From: Loktanella sp. 5RATIMAR09 | GTDB taxonomy: Bacteria; Pseudomonadota; Alphaproteobacteria; Rhodobacterales; Rhodobacteraceae | NCBI RefSeq assembly: GCF_001419985.1 | Contig: NZ_LJAL01000010.1 | Coordinates: 1-64,000 of the forward strand | Length of the DNA stretch: 64,000 bases | Reading direction: 5' to 3' | Part shown: piece by piece, positions 1-8,545 of the stretch | Numbering within the stretch: the stretch's first letter is position 1 | Layout of the letters: each line of letters starts with the position of its first letter | Program-made: the position numbers and the translations under genes | The notes under the pieces: model-generated | Database searches by the model: none | What the model was told of the DNA's origin: nothing | Seen by the model: only the letters and a program-made list of their open reading frames with translations

Positions 1-754
1 AAGCTGCGCCCGTTCTTTGTCATCGGCAAATGTATTCGGTCTTCCTGTACTTGCTTCCATTGCAAGGTCAGTACCTCAGTTTTCCTCCTACCCGTGAAGA
101 GCAAGAGCTCATAGAACACGCGATGGATCGGGTTGGGCAGATCATCAATCGTCTTCCGCCATTTCCCCAGGTCTTCGATAGTGCGACCATCCGGTCTCTC
201 TTCAAACCACTCAATCGCGATCGTCGGACACTCCCTCAGATCATAGGTTCGGCGTGCATGATTGTAGATCGCTCGAAAGCTACGGAGAACATGATTGGCC
301 CTTGACGGAGCATTCCCCAATTCTTGATGGCGGCCTACCACCATTGCCTTGCTGATTTCATCCAGCGGGAGGTGCACCCAGTCTCGCAAGTGAAGCATGA
401 GTTGTGCTTCGTGCCGGCCTTATTGGTCTCAGAACGCAGCTTTGGTCGGGACAGATACGCATCCATGGCCAATTCCAATGTTGGTGCACCGATCTGAACG
501 ACCTTCCCTGCCCCTCTGCTCAACTCCAATGCAAACCCAAGGGCTGTTTGCCTTGCTGCTTGCGCGGAGATGGTTGGGAACCGGCCGATTAGGATCCTCT
601 TGGTCTGACCGCCAACATCTTTTTGGAAGTACCAAGTCTTGGAACGCTTCCTTACAACGAGCACGAGCCCTTTGATTTCGGAGTCCCAATACTTATCGGT
701 GCCTGCTTTCGCGTTGGGCAACTTGGTTGCGAAGGTCTCTGAAAGCTTTGGCAT
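1..754 (-). pseudogene. Tyrosine-recombinase (phage/island integrase), frameshifted and cut by the window edge
   Basis: From an ATG at 754 the protein has an N-terminal arm-type DNA-binding region of island integrases (KLSETFATKLPNAKAGTDKY, then WYFQKDVGG and LIGRFPTISAQAAR). Near position 400 the reading frame shifts by one base. In the new frame the text continues as a SAM-like core-binding region and the start of the catalytic domain (LLLFTGRRKTEVLTLQWK), which contains the first catalytic Arg, and it stays open to base 1. The family integrates mobile islands, often at tRNA genes, and a tRNA-Gly half lies 130 bp upstream. Inference: a decayed integrase, unless the frameshift is a sequencing error. 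The C-terminal Arg/His/Tyr residues lie outside the window. Confidence 0.72.
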
Positions 755-884
755 ATTTTGTCTGCTTTTTGTCGGAACTAAACTGAATGCGTATGCCACG
801 CACTCCATCAGCAGGAACAATAAAATTCAATGAATTGAATAACTAAGAATGCAAAAGAATGATCAGGAAACTGATATCACCTGT

Positions 885-921
885 TTGGAAGGCAACGGTC
901 TTACCATTACACAACGCCCGC
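885..921 (-). pseudogene. 5' half of a tRNA-Gly(UCC) gene, broken in the anticodon arm
   Basis: Read on the minus strand, the sequence begins with acceptor 5' strand GCGGGCG, then a D-arm with TAATGGTAAGAC, anticodon stem GTTGC and loop CTTCCAA (anticodon TCC). After the loop the expected complementary GCAAC, T-arm and acceptor 3' strand are missing; ACAGG and unrelated sequence follow. This is the 5' part of a typical alphaproteobacterial tRNA-Gly(UCC). The break lies in the anticodon loop/stem, a known crossover zone for island integrases, and the integrase pseudogene follows on the same strand. It cannot give a functional tRNA here; an intact copy must be elsewhere. Confidence 0.7.
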
Positions 922-1178
922 GTCCAAATCGGCGTCTATTGTACCGCGTAATTGAAATCAAGAAGCGCAGCTCTCACGCGCTTGGAATTTCCGAAACCGA
1001 CAAAGCTTTGGGTAACGGGCGGCGGCTTGCCCCCGCAACCGCGTCAACAATTTGACTCGGCGTTCGGGCAACTCTGGTGTTAGCGTTCGGAAAGTTGCAG
1101 CCGCTTTGCGTATCGCAGCGCGTAACAAGGAAATGAAAGAGGCAAAAAGAGACATTCAATCAAACTGGGAGGAACGAT
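922..1178. other. Gap between the tRNA remnant and the SELENBP1-like gene
   Basis: No supportable gene was found on either strand. Short open frames exist but match nothing I recognise and lack clear ribosome-binding sites. The 3' end carries the Shine-Dalgarno GGGAGGAA in front of the ATG at 1179, so this stretch should also hold that gene's promoter; I could not identify convincing -35/-10 boxes. Confidence 0.4.
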
Positions 1179-2579
1179 ATGAACCTGAGACCTGACCCGA
1201 CATTCCACGCGTCACCCAAACTGGCGATGGAAGCCCCGATCGAGAATTACGCTTTTACTGTGATGCTGAGCCCTGACGGATCGCAGTCCGACGGTATCGC
1301 CGTCATCGACCTCAAACCTGGGTCGGACACCTATGGCCAGATTGTCCATCAAGTGATTGTTCCCAACAAAGGCGACGAATTTCACCATTTTGGATGGAAC
1401 GCCTGTTCGTCATCGCTCTCGCCACTATCAGGGCACGCCTTTCTTGAGCGGAGGTACCTGATCGTCCCGGGGATCCGCTCGTCCCGTATTTACGTGATCG
1501 ACGTCAAAGAGCCTCTGAAAGCCCATATCCACAAAACGATTGAACCGGAGGAACTCTTTGCCAAGACTGGCTATTCGCGCCCCCATACGATCCATTGCGG
1601 GCCAGAGGGCATCTATGTGTCCTGCCTTGGCGGCGCCGGTAAAGACGGCACCGACGGACCGCCGGGGATCTTTATCATGGACTGCGAAACCTTTGAGATC
1701 ATTGGCCAATATGAGATGGATCGCGGCAAGCAGGACAAGCACTATGATTTTTGGTGGAACCTGCCGCAGGACTATATGGTCAGTTCGGAATGGGGTCTGC
1801 CGCCACAGTTCGAGAACGGTATCGTACCAGAGGATCTTTTATCCAATAAATACGGCCACTCGATCCATTTTTGGAACCTGCGTGCGCGCAAGAATATCCA
1901 GACAATCGACTTTGGCGAAAACTACCAGATGGCTCTGGAAATCCGGCCGGCGCACGACCCGACCAAGTCTTACGGCTTTTGCGGCGTTGTCGTTGATACC
2001 ACCAACCTTCAGGGGGCCATCTTTACATGGTGGCGCGACGATGATGGCGTCTGGCAGGCCAAGAAAACAATCACCATCGACCCACGCCCGGAAGACCCGG
2101 CAAACCTGCCACCCCTTTTGCAGGGCTTTGGTGCTGTACCGCCGCTGGTAACAGACATCGATCTGAGCCTTGATGACAAGTATCTCTATGTTGCGTGTTG
2201 GGGCATGGGCGAGATGCACCAGTATGATGTCTCGGACCCCATGAACCCCGTCTTGGCGGGCAAGGTCGAACTTGGCGGGATCGCCAAAGGTCACAAGCAC
2301 CCCAACGGCAAAGGTTTTGCTTTTGGTCCGCAGATGGTCGAAATCAGCCGTGACGGCAAACGCGTCTATTGGACAAACTCGCTTTATTCGACATGGGACG
2401 ATCAATTCTATCCGGATGATGAAGGCGGGCAGATGGTGATGGCCGACGTGGGCGAGAACGGAGGCCTGACGTTGAACAAGGATTTCTACATCGATTTCCC
2501 CAAAGGCCTGCGCGCCCACCAGATACGGCTTGAGGGCGGAGACTGCTCGACAGATAGTTTCTGCTACCCTTCCGTCTAA
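1179..2579 (+). CDS. Selenium-binding protein 1 (SBP56) family protein, probable methanethiol oxidase
   Basis: The 466-residue protein is full length for the SELENBP1/SBP56 family, a seven-bladed beta-propeller. Recognisable conserved blocks are HHFGWNACSSS (69-79), RPHTIHCGPEGIYVSCLGG (about 135-152), GHSIHFWNL (226-234), VTDIDLSLDDKYLYVACWG and a C-terminal SFCYPS. Bacterial relatives (MtoX) oxidise methanethiol to formaldehyde, H2S and H2O2 and use copper; the His-rich motifs fit metal binding. No signal peptide is evident, whereas some characterised MtoX proteins are periplasmic. The start follows a strong GGGAGGAA. The next gene begins directly at the stop, so the two are probably co-transcribed. 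Family assignment is firm; the methanethiol activity is inferred from relatives. Confidence 0.9.
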   Translation: MNLRPDPTFHASPKLAMEAPIENYAFTVMLSPDGSQSDGIAVIDLKPGSDTYGQIVHQVIVPNKGDEFHHFGWNACSSSLSPLSGHAFLERRYLIVPGIRSSRIYVIDVKEPLKAHIHKTIEPEELFAKTGYSRPHTIHCGPEGIYVSCLGGAGKDGTDGPPGIFIMDCETFEIIGQYEMDRGKQDKHYDFWWNLPQDYMVSSEWGLPPQFENGIVPEDLLSNKYGHSIHFWNLRARKNIQTIDFGENYQMALEIRPAHDPTKSYGFCGVVVDTTNLQGAIFTWWRDDDGVWQAKKTITIDPRPEDPANLPPLLQGFGAVPPLVTDIDLSLDDKYLYVACWGMGEMHQYDVSDPMNPVLAGKVELGGIAKGHKHPNGKGFAFGPQMVEISRDGKRVYWTNSLYSTWDDQFYPDDEGGQMVMADVGENGGLTLNKDFYIDFPKGLRAHQIRLEGGDCSTDSFCYPSV

Positions 2580-3251
2580 GTGCTGGGTGAAATGACATCG
2601 GTGGCGGCCCTTTGGGGGGCCGTTATCGTTTCTGGTCTATACCACGGGATCAATCCCGGAATGGGCTGGCCGCTGGCCGTTTCTGCCGCTCTGATGGAGC
2701 GACGACACAAGGCCATGCCAAAGGCGCTGGCCATGCTTGCCTTGGGTCATTTTCTGGCGATGATCGGGATTTTGCTGCCTTTTTCCATCATGATCGCCTT
2801 GATCCAGTGGGAGGTCGAAATCCGCATTGCTGCGGGCCTGCTGGTCATCGCAACAGGGTGTTACCTGCTGATCAATCGCAGACATCCGAAAATACTGGCG
2901 CGGGTGCATCCGGCGCGGCTTGCGCTTTGGTCGTTCCTTGCTGCGATGGCGCATGGTGCGGGGCTGATGCTTGTCCCGATCTATCTGGGTATTTGCGCGG
3001 TCGGTCAGGAAGAAACAGGGCACCTTGCCGCACAAAGCCTGATGGGAAACAACATCATGACCGCCCTTGCCGTCGCTGCCGTGCATACGTTTTCGATGAC
3101 AATCGCGGGCGGTCTGATCGCTGTGGTGATCTATTTCTGGCTTGGCCTGAGATTTCTTTCGCGGACATGGTTCAATCTGGATGTGGTCTGGGCGCTCAGT
3201 CTGGTTCTGGTCGGCGCGTTCGGTATTTACACCGCCAAGATGGGGCACTGA
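2580..3251 (+). CDS. Multi-pass membrane protein linked to the SELENBP1-like gene
   Basis: The 223-residue protein has about six hydrophobic segments. It contains HGINPGMGWPLAVSAALMER near the N-terminus, a second motif around MAHGAGLMLVPIYLG, and GNNIMTALAVAAVHTFSM, so His/Gly-rich motifs lie in or next to the membrane spans. A GTG at 2580 follows the upstream TAA directly; the alternative ATG is at 2592 (MTSVAALWG), and neither has an ideal ribosome site. Abutting the SELENBP1-like gene suggests translational coupling and a shared role, perhaps metal or sulfur-compound handling at the inner membrane. I know no defined function for this family. Confidence 0.75.
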   Translation: MLGEMTSVAALWGAVIVSGLYHGINPGMGWPLAVSAALMERRHKAMPKALAMLALGHFLAMIGILLPFSIMIALIQWEVEIRIAAGLLVIATGCYLLINRRHPKILARVHPARLALWSFLAAMAHGAGLMLVPIYLGICAVGQEETGHLAAQSLMGNNIMTALAVAAVHTFSMTIAGGLIAVVIYFWLGLRFLSRTWFNLDVVWALSLVLVGAFGIYTAKMGH

Positions 3252-3302
3252 GGCCGCCGCACACGGGCCCTGCGGCACAGGGCTTTGTGCATTTGACGCG
3301 TA

Positions 3303-4370
3303 TCAGACAGCCGCCGCGATGGCCTTGCCGCATGCCACTGTGTCTGCCTTGCCGCCAAGGTCACCAGTGCGCAAAGCGGAATCTGTCAGAACGGTTTCGA
3401 TGGCTGCCATAATCCCCTGTGCGGCCTCCGGATGCCCCAGATGTTCCAGCATCATCGCACCTGACCAGATCTGACCGATCGGGTTCGCGATGCCCTTGCC
3501 CGCGATATCGGGGGCAGAGCCGTGAACAGGCTCAAACAAGGACGGGAACTTGTGTTCGGGGTTGATGTTGCCCGATGGCGCGATCCCGATTGTACCGGTG
3601 CAGGCAGGCCCCAGGTCGGACAGGATATCACCGAACAGGTTCGAGCCCACAACCACATCAAAGCGGTCAGGATGCAGCACGAACATCGCCGCCAGAATGT
3701 CGATATGGTATTTATCAACCGTAACATCAGGGTAGGATTTCTGCATCTCCAGAACACGTTCGTCCCAATAGGGCATCGTGATCGAAATTCCGTTGGATTT
3801 GGTCGCAGAGGTCAGTCTGCCGCCACGCTTGCGCGCAAGATCGAAGGCATAGCGCAGAATCCGGTCCACACCCACGCGTGACATGACGGTTTCCTGCATC
3901 ACGATCTCGCGGTCGGTGCCGGGGTACATCCGTCCACCGATGGACGAATACTCGCCCTCGGTATTTTCCCGCACGATCATCATGTCGATATCGCCCGGCC
4001 CCCGCCCCGCCAAAGGAGAGGTGACGCCCGGCATCAGCTTGGCAGGTCGCAGGCTCACGTATTGATCGAACTCACGGCGGAACTGCAAAAGCGACCCCCA
4101 CAGCGAGACGTGATCTGGCACCGTATCAGGCCAGCCAACCGCACCAAAGAAGATCGCGTCATGGCCGCCAATCCGGTCCTTCCAGTCGTCCGGCATCATC
4201 TGGCCGTGCTGCTGGTAGTAGTCACAGGAGGCGAAATCGAATGTATCAAAGTTGAAATCGAGACCGTATTTCGCGGCCGCTGCGTTCAGGACACGGATGC
4301 CTTCGGGGACCACTTCCTTGCCGATCCCGTCACCCGGAATAACCGCAATGTTCACCTTGTTGGTGGCCAT
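3303..4370 (-). CDS. ttuC: Tartrate/D-malate dehydrogenase (isocitrate/isopropylmalate dehydrogenase family)
   Basis: A 355-residue NAD-dependent beta-decarboxylating dehydrogenase. It has the N-terminal IAVIPGDGIGKEVVPEG, substrate-binding Arg-rich segments (LRPAKLMPG, IVRENTEGEYSSIGG), the catalytic Lys region DKYHIDILAAMFV, the metal-binding NLFGDILSDLG, and the NAD-binding HGSAPDIAGKGIANPIGQIW. The spacing and the FDFASCDYYQQHGQMMP motif fit tartrate dehydrogenase/decarboxylase (TtuC) or D-malate dehydrogenase (DmlA) better than LeuB. The ATG at 4370 is preferred over 4376 because AAAGGA then sits at proper distance. It appears monocistronic, convergent with the membrane-protein gene. The exact substrate cannot be read from sequence. 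Confidence 0.88.
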   Translation of the reverse strand: MATNKVNIAVIPGDGIGKEVVPEGIRVLNAAAAKYGLDFNFDTFDFASCDYYQQHGQMMPDDWKDRIGGHDAIFFGAVGWPDTVPDHVSLWGSLLQFRREFDQYVSLRPAKLMPGVTSPLAGRGPGDIDMMIVRENTEGEYSSIGGRMYPGTDREIVMQETVMSRVGVDRILRYAFDLARKRGGRLTSATKSNGISITMPYWDERVLEMQKSYPDVTVDKYHIDILAAMFVLHPDRFDVVVGSNLFGDILSDLGPACTGTIGIAPSGNINPEHKFPSLFEPVHGSAPDIAGKGIANPIGQIWSGAMMLEHLGHPEAAQGIMAAIETVLTDSALRTGDLGGKADTVACGKAIAAAV

Positions 4371-4550
4371 GATCATATCCTTTGTCAGTGCGATGGGTTG
4401 AAGTAATGGCGCGGTTTTGAACGCGTGCCGAAACCTCTACGCGATAGGTGAGAAAAGTTAGCGAGGTGGCGCCTGTATTTCACCAAGCCGTCAGAAAATG
4501 CAATCCGCAGCCAACAGGGAAACACCACGCTGTTTGCGCAGGCGTCCTGC

Positions 4551-4985
4551 TCAAAGATGCGGCCGCACGAAATCTGCGATGTCCTTTGCAGGCCGCGCAC
4601 CGGACAAACGCGCAACTTCGCGGCCTTTGGCATAAAGGATCAACAAGGGGATGCCTCTGATCTGCAAGCGTTGCGAGACGGCGGGAAACTGCTCGGTATC
4701 AATCTTTGCAAAACGCGCATTTGTGCGCAGTCCGTCAGCCGCCTTGGCAAATTCGGGGGCCATCATCTTGCAGGGCCCACACCAAGGTGCCCAGTAGTCG
4801 ACAACCAGCGGCACCTCATCCGTGCGCACGGCCTTGTCGTGAAGCGACAGGCCCAGTTCGGCGACTGTACCATCCATCAAAGCCGCGCTGCATTTCGCGC
4901 ATTTGGGCCCTGCCCCGCGCTTTGCCGTTGGTACCCTGTTCGTCTGCCCGCAGGACATACAGATTAGTTTGACGGCGTCTTGCAC
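4551..4985 (-). CDS. trxC: Thioredoxin 2 (TrxC)
   Basis: The 144-residue protein carries an N-terminal zinc-binding pair of CxxC motifs (C9-C12 and C29-C32) followed by a thioredoxin fold with active site WCGPC (68-72) and the cis-Pro region IRGIPLLILY. This combination defines TrxC, a cytoplasmic disulfide reductase often induced by oxidative stress. Length matches the family (about 140). The gene stands alone between a dehydrogenase gene and a 350-bp gap, so it probably has its own promoter. Confidence 0.95.
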   Translation of the reverse strand: MQDAVKLICMSCGQTNRVPTAKRGAGPKCAKCSAALMDGTVAELGLSLHDKAVRTDEVPLVVDYWAPWCGPCKMMAPEFAKAADGLRTNARFAKIDTEQFPAVSQRLQIRGIPLLILYAKGREVARLSGARPAKDIADFVRPHL

Positions 4986-5336
4986 TGTTTCGTGTCCCTT
5001 TGTTCATTCATCTTTGCGACCGAAGATCCGCATCAAGACCGTGGTCGTATTTTTTCGAGCCTGATTATGAGCGCATATCAATGACGTCAAATCTATCGCA
5101 GGCCGAACACCCGGATTTGACAATGATCAATCTCTATGTGGCTAACGGCCCTAGTCTTGTCACCGGGTATCACTACGCAAACACTGCGACCCTTTGAAAA
5201 GGCCCGATATGACCTATATATTGCAAGAGTGATAACAATTTTGTTTTCGCGTCACTGGCGCATTTATGGAAGATAAACCGCACAACGGGCATCGCCATTG
5301 CACATTTGCCGCGAAACCTCTCGTTTGGAGGCTGAG
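4986..5336. other. Intergenic region between trxC and the SGNH hydrolase gene
   Basis: About 350 bp separate the two divergently transcribed genes. It should contain both promoters. No RNA gene, strong hairpin or credible small ORF was seen. The only clear signal is the Shine-Dalgarno GGAGGCTGAG directly before the ATG at 5337. Confidence 0.4.
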
Positions 5337-6056
5337 ATGTTAGACCTTGCAGCGCGTACGCTTTTGTTTCCCGTCCTTGTTGTACAAGGCGCCCTGGTGC
5401 GTCGGTCGGCCCTGTATCTGGATGACCCTTCCGGGCGGCGGCATGGTGTCAGCGGGCAAGGTCCCGACCTGCGTCTCCTGATCATCGGTGACAGCTCTGC
5501 GGTCGGCGTCGGGACATCGCATCAGGAAGAGGCGCTTTTGGGACATATGCGCAAACGGCTGTCCCAAACCAACACGGTCTATTGGTCGGTCGACGCCAAG
5601 ACCGGTGCGACAACGGCCGAAACGATCGCGCGGCTACAGCAGCATGCGCCAGAGAAATTCGATGTGGTGTCGATATCACTGGGCGTCAACGACATTACCT
5701 CGCGCGTACCCCTTGCCAAATGGCTACACAATTATGCGACGCTGCTTGATCTGATCGAAGACAGGTTTGCGGCCGATGTTATCTGCGTGTCCGGCATCCC
5801 GCCGATCCGGTATTTTCCTTTGCTGCCACAACCGCTCCGCTGGGTTTTGGGCGCACAAGCCACACGCTTTGATCGGGCGTTGCGCGCGCTTGTCGCCGAC
5901 CGTGCCGGATGCCGGTTTGTCGAAATGGATTTTGAACCTGACGTGACAAAAATGAGCCCTGACGGCTTTCACCCCGGGCCCAAAATCTATTCTGAATGGG
6001 GCCGGAAGGTCTATCGCACGATCCGCCGCGATATCCGGCAGATGCACAAGACATAA
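5337..6056 (+). CDS. SGNH/GDSL-family hydrolase (esterase-like)
   Basis: The 239-residue protein has the four SGNH blocks: block I LLIIGDSSAVGVGT with nucleophile Ser about 53, the Gly-containing KTGATTAET segment, block III SLGVNDITS with the oxyanion Asn, and block V DGFHPGPKIY with the Asp/His pair. Family members hydrolyse lipid, acyl or carbohydrate esters. The N-terminus (MLDLAARTLLFPVLVVQGALVR) is hydrophobic and may anchor it to the membrane. I chose the ATG at 5337, preceded by GGAGG, over an upstream ATG at 5298 without a ribosome site. Substrate unknown; no informative neighbours. Confidence 0.85.
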   Translation: MLDLAARTLLFPVLVVQGALVRRSALYLDDPSGRRHGVSGQGPDLRLLIIGDSSAVGVGTSHQEEALLGHMRKRLSQTNTVYWSVDAKTGATTAETIARLQQHAPEKFDVVSISLGVNDITSRVPLAKWLHNYATLLDLIEDRFAADVICVSGIPPIRYFPLLPQPLRWVLGAQATRFDRALRALVADRAGCRFVEMDFEPDVTKMSPDGFHPGPKIYSEWGRKVYRTIRRDIRQMHKT

Positions 6057-6160
6057 CCGCTGACATCGCTTGAAGTATAGCCGCCGCTGGGACATCATGG
6101 GCACTCTGGCCGGTGCCCGGACGCTGCCGTCAACTGATCTAAGAACCAAGGCGAATTTAC

Positions 6161-7120
6161 ATGAGCGGACTACTGGCCCTACTCGACGATGTCGCAGCGA
6201 TTGCCAAGCTCGCGGCCACCCAGCTTGACGATGTCGCGGCACAAGCCAGCAAAGCCGGCATGAAAGCCGCAGGTGTTGTCATTGATGATGCCGCCGTGAC
6301 GCCAAAGTATGTCACCGGCCTGCCAGCGGCCCGCGAATTGCCGATTGTGTGGAAGATCGCCCGCGCGTCTTTCTTCAACAAACTGGTCATCCTGCTACCC
6401 GCAGCGCTGCTGTTACAGGCTTTTGCGCCGTGGCTCCTGACCCCGCTCTTGATGCTGGGCGGGGCTTATCTGTGTTTTGAAGGCGCCGAGAAAGTCTGGC
6501 ACCTTTTTGCGCCGCACAAAGAGCATGGCCCACAGCAAGCCAAGACGCTGGATGCGGCGCATCTGGAAGAGCAGCGGGTTAAAGGGGCAATCAAGACGGA
6601 CTTTATCCTGTCAGCCGAGATTATGACGATCTCACTCTCACAGATCGATATTGATACGTTCTGGATTCAGGCGGCCGCGCTGGCGGCAGTGGCCATTGGC
6701 ATCACGGCCCTTGTCTATGGCGCGGTGGCACTGCTGGTCAAAGCAGATGACTTCGGGATGTTGCTGAGTGCGCAGGGCCGGCTTTCGCTGACGCGGGCGG
6801 TTGGACGCGTGATCGTGCGATCAATGCCTGCAACCATGATTGTGATCGCAACAATCGGTACTGTTGCGATGCTCTGGGTGGGAGGCAGTATTCTTGTGCA
6901 CGGGATCCGCGATCTTGGCTGGTCTCTGCCCTATGACATGATCAAACACGCCGCACAGGTGGTGGCGGACCGTGCGGGAACCGCACAAGGCTTCCTGCGG
7001 TGGTTCGTGACGGCGGGCCTTGACGGGATCATCGGACTGGCGGCAGGTTTCCTGCTTATCCCTGTTGTTCTAAAAGCGGTGGTGCCGACAATGACGTGGC
7101 TGTTTCCCGAAAAAGCCTGA
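6161..7120 (+). CDS. DUF808 (YedI-type) inner-membrane protein
   Basis: The 319-residue protein starts MSGLLALLDDVAAIAKLAAT, contains DDAAVTPKYVTGLPAAREL and ends with several membrane spans, all typical of DUF808. Hydrophobic segments lie near 80-115, 165-195, 220-255 and 285-310. The biochemical role is unknown; some relatives are loosely described as predicted antiporter-like or ABC-linked proteins, but I see no evidence for either here. It lies about 100 bp upstream of kdtA on the same strand. Confidence 0.85.
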   Translation: MSGLLALLDDVAAIAKLAATQLDDVAAQASKAGMKAAGVVIDDAAVTPKYVTGLPAARELPIVWKIARASFFNKLVILLPAALLLQAFAPWLLTPLLMLGGAYLCFEGAEKVWHLFAPHKEHGPQQAKTLDAAHLEEQRVKGAIKTDFILSAEIMTISLSQIDIDTFWIQAAALAAVAIGITALVYGAVALLVKADDFGMLLSAQGRLSLTRAVGRVIVRSMPATMIVIATIGTVAMLWVGGSILVHGIRDLGWSLPYDMIKHAAQVVADRAGTAQGFLRWFVTAGLDGIIGLAAGFLLIPVVLKAVVPTMTWLFPEKA

Positions 7121-7124
7121 TACG

Positions 7125-7232
7125 ATGAAAGCCGCACGACGCGATTTTGGGTTGCTGGGGGCGCGGTGCGCGGCCTATGCCCAACGCGATGCGCGCAATC
7201 GGCGCGACATGGGGAAGCCTTGGACTAGATGA
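7125..7232 (+). CDS. Possible 35-residue leader peptide overlapping the kdtA start
   Basis: An ATG at 7125 opens a short frame, Arg-rich (MKAARRDFGLLGARCAAYAQ then RDARNRRDMGKPWTR), whose TGA overlaps the kdtA ATG as ATGA. No strong ribosome site precedes it (GATAC only). The overlap would allow translational coupling to kdtA. It may be an accident of a 108-bp GC-rich gap; I give it only because kdtA itself lacks a clear Shine-Dalgarno. Confidence 0.25.
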   Translation: MKAARRDFGLLGARCAAYAQRDARNRRDMGKPWTR

Positions 7233-8545
7233 AACTCACGCTTTTTATGGTTTTCTACCGTCTGCTATGGGCCCTGCTTTTGCCGTTTGTCCTACTCTAT
7301 TTGTGGCGCAGGGGGCGGCGGGATCCTGATTACACCGGGCATCTGGCCGAGCGCTTCGGGTTCTACAGTACCCCGCTGCCTCAACAGGCCATCTGGTTGC
7401 ACGCCGTCAGTATCGGTGAGACGCGCTCTGCGATTGCGCTGATCCGGCGCATCCTTGCGCGCGGGGACAAAGTTATCCTGACGCACTTTACACCCGCAGG
7501 CCGCCGCGACTCGACCAGCCAGTTCGCGGCTGAAATTGCCTCGGGGCAATTGGCTGTGGTCTGGGCCCCCTTTGATATGCCGTGGTGTTACCGGCGCTTC
7601 TTTCGGGCATGTCAGCCGCAAATCGGCTTGCCCCTTGAGGTCGAGGTCTGGCCTGCGATGATTTACGCGGCCCGTGCCGCCGGTGTGCCGCTCTATATGT
7701 GCAATGCACAATATGCCCCCGGCCCCTTTGCGCGTGACCGCAAATGGCTTCCGTTCCGGCGATGGTGCATCGCCGCGTTTGCCGGTGCCTTTGTGAAGTC
7801 CCAAGGTCAGGCAGATCGGTTTGCGCTGGTGGGCCTTGAGAATGTGAAAATCACCGGCGAATTGCGCTTTGATCAACCGGTCCCGCCCGCATTGATCGCG
7901 GCTGCACAAGATCTGCGCCCTGCCCTCGCGCCTCGGCGGGAGATCGTGGCGATTGCCAGCGGGGTTGAAGCCGAAGAGGACCTTTATGTCGCGGTTCTGT
8001 CGCAGCGCATTGCAAACTGTCGCGCCGCAGGCAAAGCAGCACCTTTCTTTATCTATGTGCCACGCGCGCCGGAAAGGTTTGATGCTGTCGCGGCGAAATT
8101 GCGGGACGCAGGACGATCGGTTTGCAGGCGGAGCGATGTGCTTGATGGAACACTGAAGCCGCTCACCTCCTTTGGTGACCACGACGTATTGCTTGGCGAT
8201 AGCCTGGGCGAGATGTTCTTTTACCTGTCGCTCGCTGACCGCGTGATCGTTGGTGGCGGCTTCACGCCACGCGGGGCGCACAACATTATCGAGCCGCTCT
8301 TGCTGAAAAAACCGGTTTTGACCGGTCCTTGGGTTTGGCCAATCGAATTCCCCTTCACCGAGGCCGCCGCAGCGGGGGTAGCGGCGAGCGTCACCGATCA
8401 GACGGCGCTTCTGGCTGCACTCAATGCACCGCTTGTAGATCAGACCGCACAGATCGACGCCTTCCTTGCGCTGCATATAGGTGCAAGCGAACGCACATTG
8501 CGTGAAATTGATGCGGTCATCGGCAAAACACCCGCGACGTCATAG
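7229..8545 (+). CDS. kdtA: 3-deoxy-D-manno-octulosonic acid (Kdo) transferase
   Basis: The 438-residue GT30 glycosyltransferase transfers Kdo to lipid IV-A at the cytoplasmic face of the inner membrane, an essential early step in LPS core synthesis. Visible features are an N-terminal membrane anchor (LWALLLPFVLLYLWRRGRRD), the WLHAVSIGETRSAIALIRRI motif, the VEVWPAMIYAA acceptor-binding region, TGELRFD, and the C-terminal GT-B nucleotide-binding block GDSLGEMFFYLSLADRVIVGGGF followed by GAHNIIEP. Length fits. lpxK, its common neighbour, is not adjacent. Confidence 0.95.
   Translation: MKLTLFMVFYRLLWALLLPFVLLYLWRRGRRDPDYTGHLAERFGFYSTPLPQQAIWLHAVSIGETRSAIALIRRILARGDKVILTHFTPAGRRDSTSQFAAEIASGQLAVVWAPFDMPWCYRRFFRACQPQIGLPLEVEVWPAMIYAARAAGVPLYMCNAQYAPGPFARDRKWLPFRRWCIAAFAGAFVKSQGQADRFALVGLENVKITGELRFDQPVPPALIAAAQDLRPALAPRREIVAIASGVEAEEDLYVAVLSQRIANCRAAGKAAPFFIYVPRAPERFDAVAAKLRDAGRSVCRRSDVLDGTLKPLTSFGDHDVLLGDSLGEMFFYLSLADRVIVGGGFTPRGAHNIIEPLLLKKPVLTGPWVWPIEFPFTEAAAAGVAASVTDQTALLAALNAPLVDQTAQIDAFLALHIGASERTLREIDAVIGKTPATS

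Noticed and set aside
849-1159. Short open frames around the tRNA remnant
   Set aside because: They have no ribosome site, no known motif and overlap the tRNA half. Treated as non-coding.
5000-5197. 65-residue open frame upstream of the SGNH hydrolase
   Set aside because: No ribosome site and no recognisable sequence pattern; codon use differs from the real genes.
7292-8476. Long open frame of 394 codons opposite kdtA
   Set aside because: It is the antisense shadow of a clear kdtA gene in GC-rich DNA; its translation is rich in Arg/His/Cys and matches nothing.
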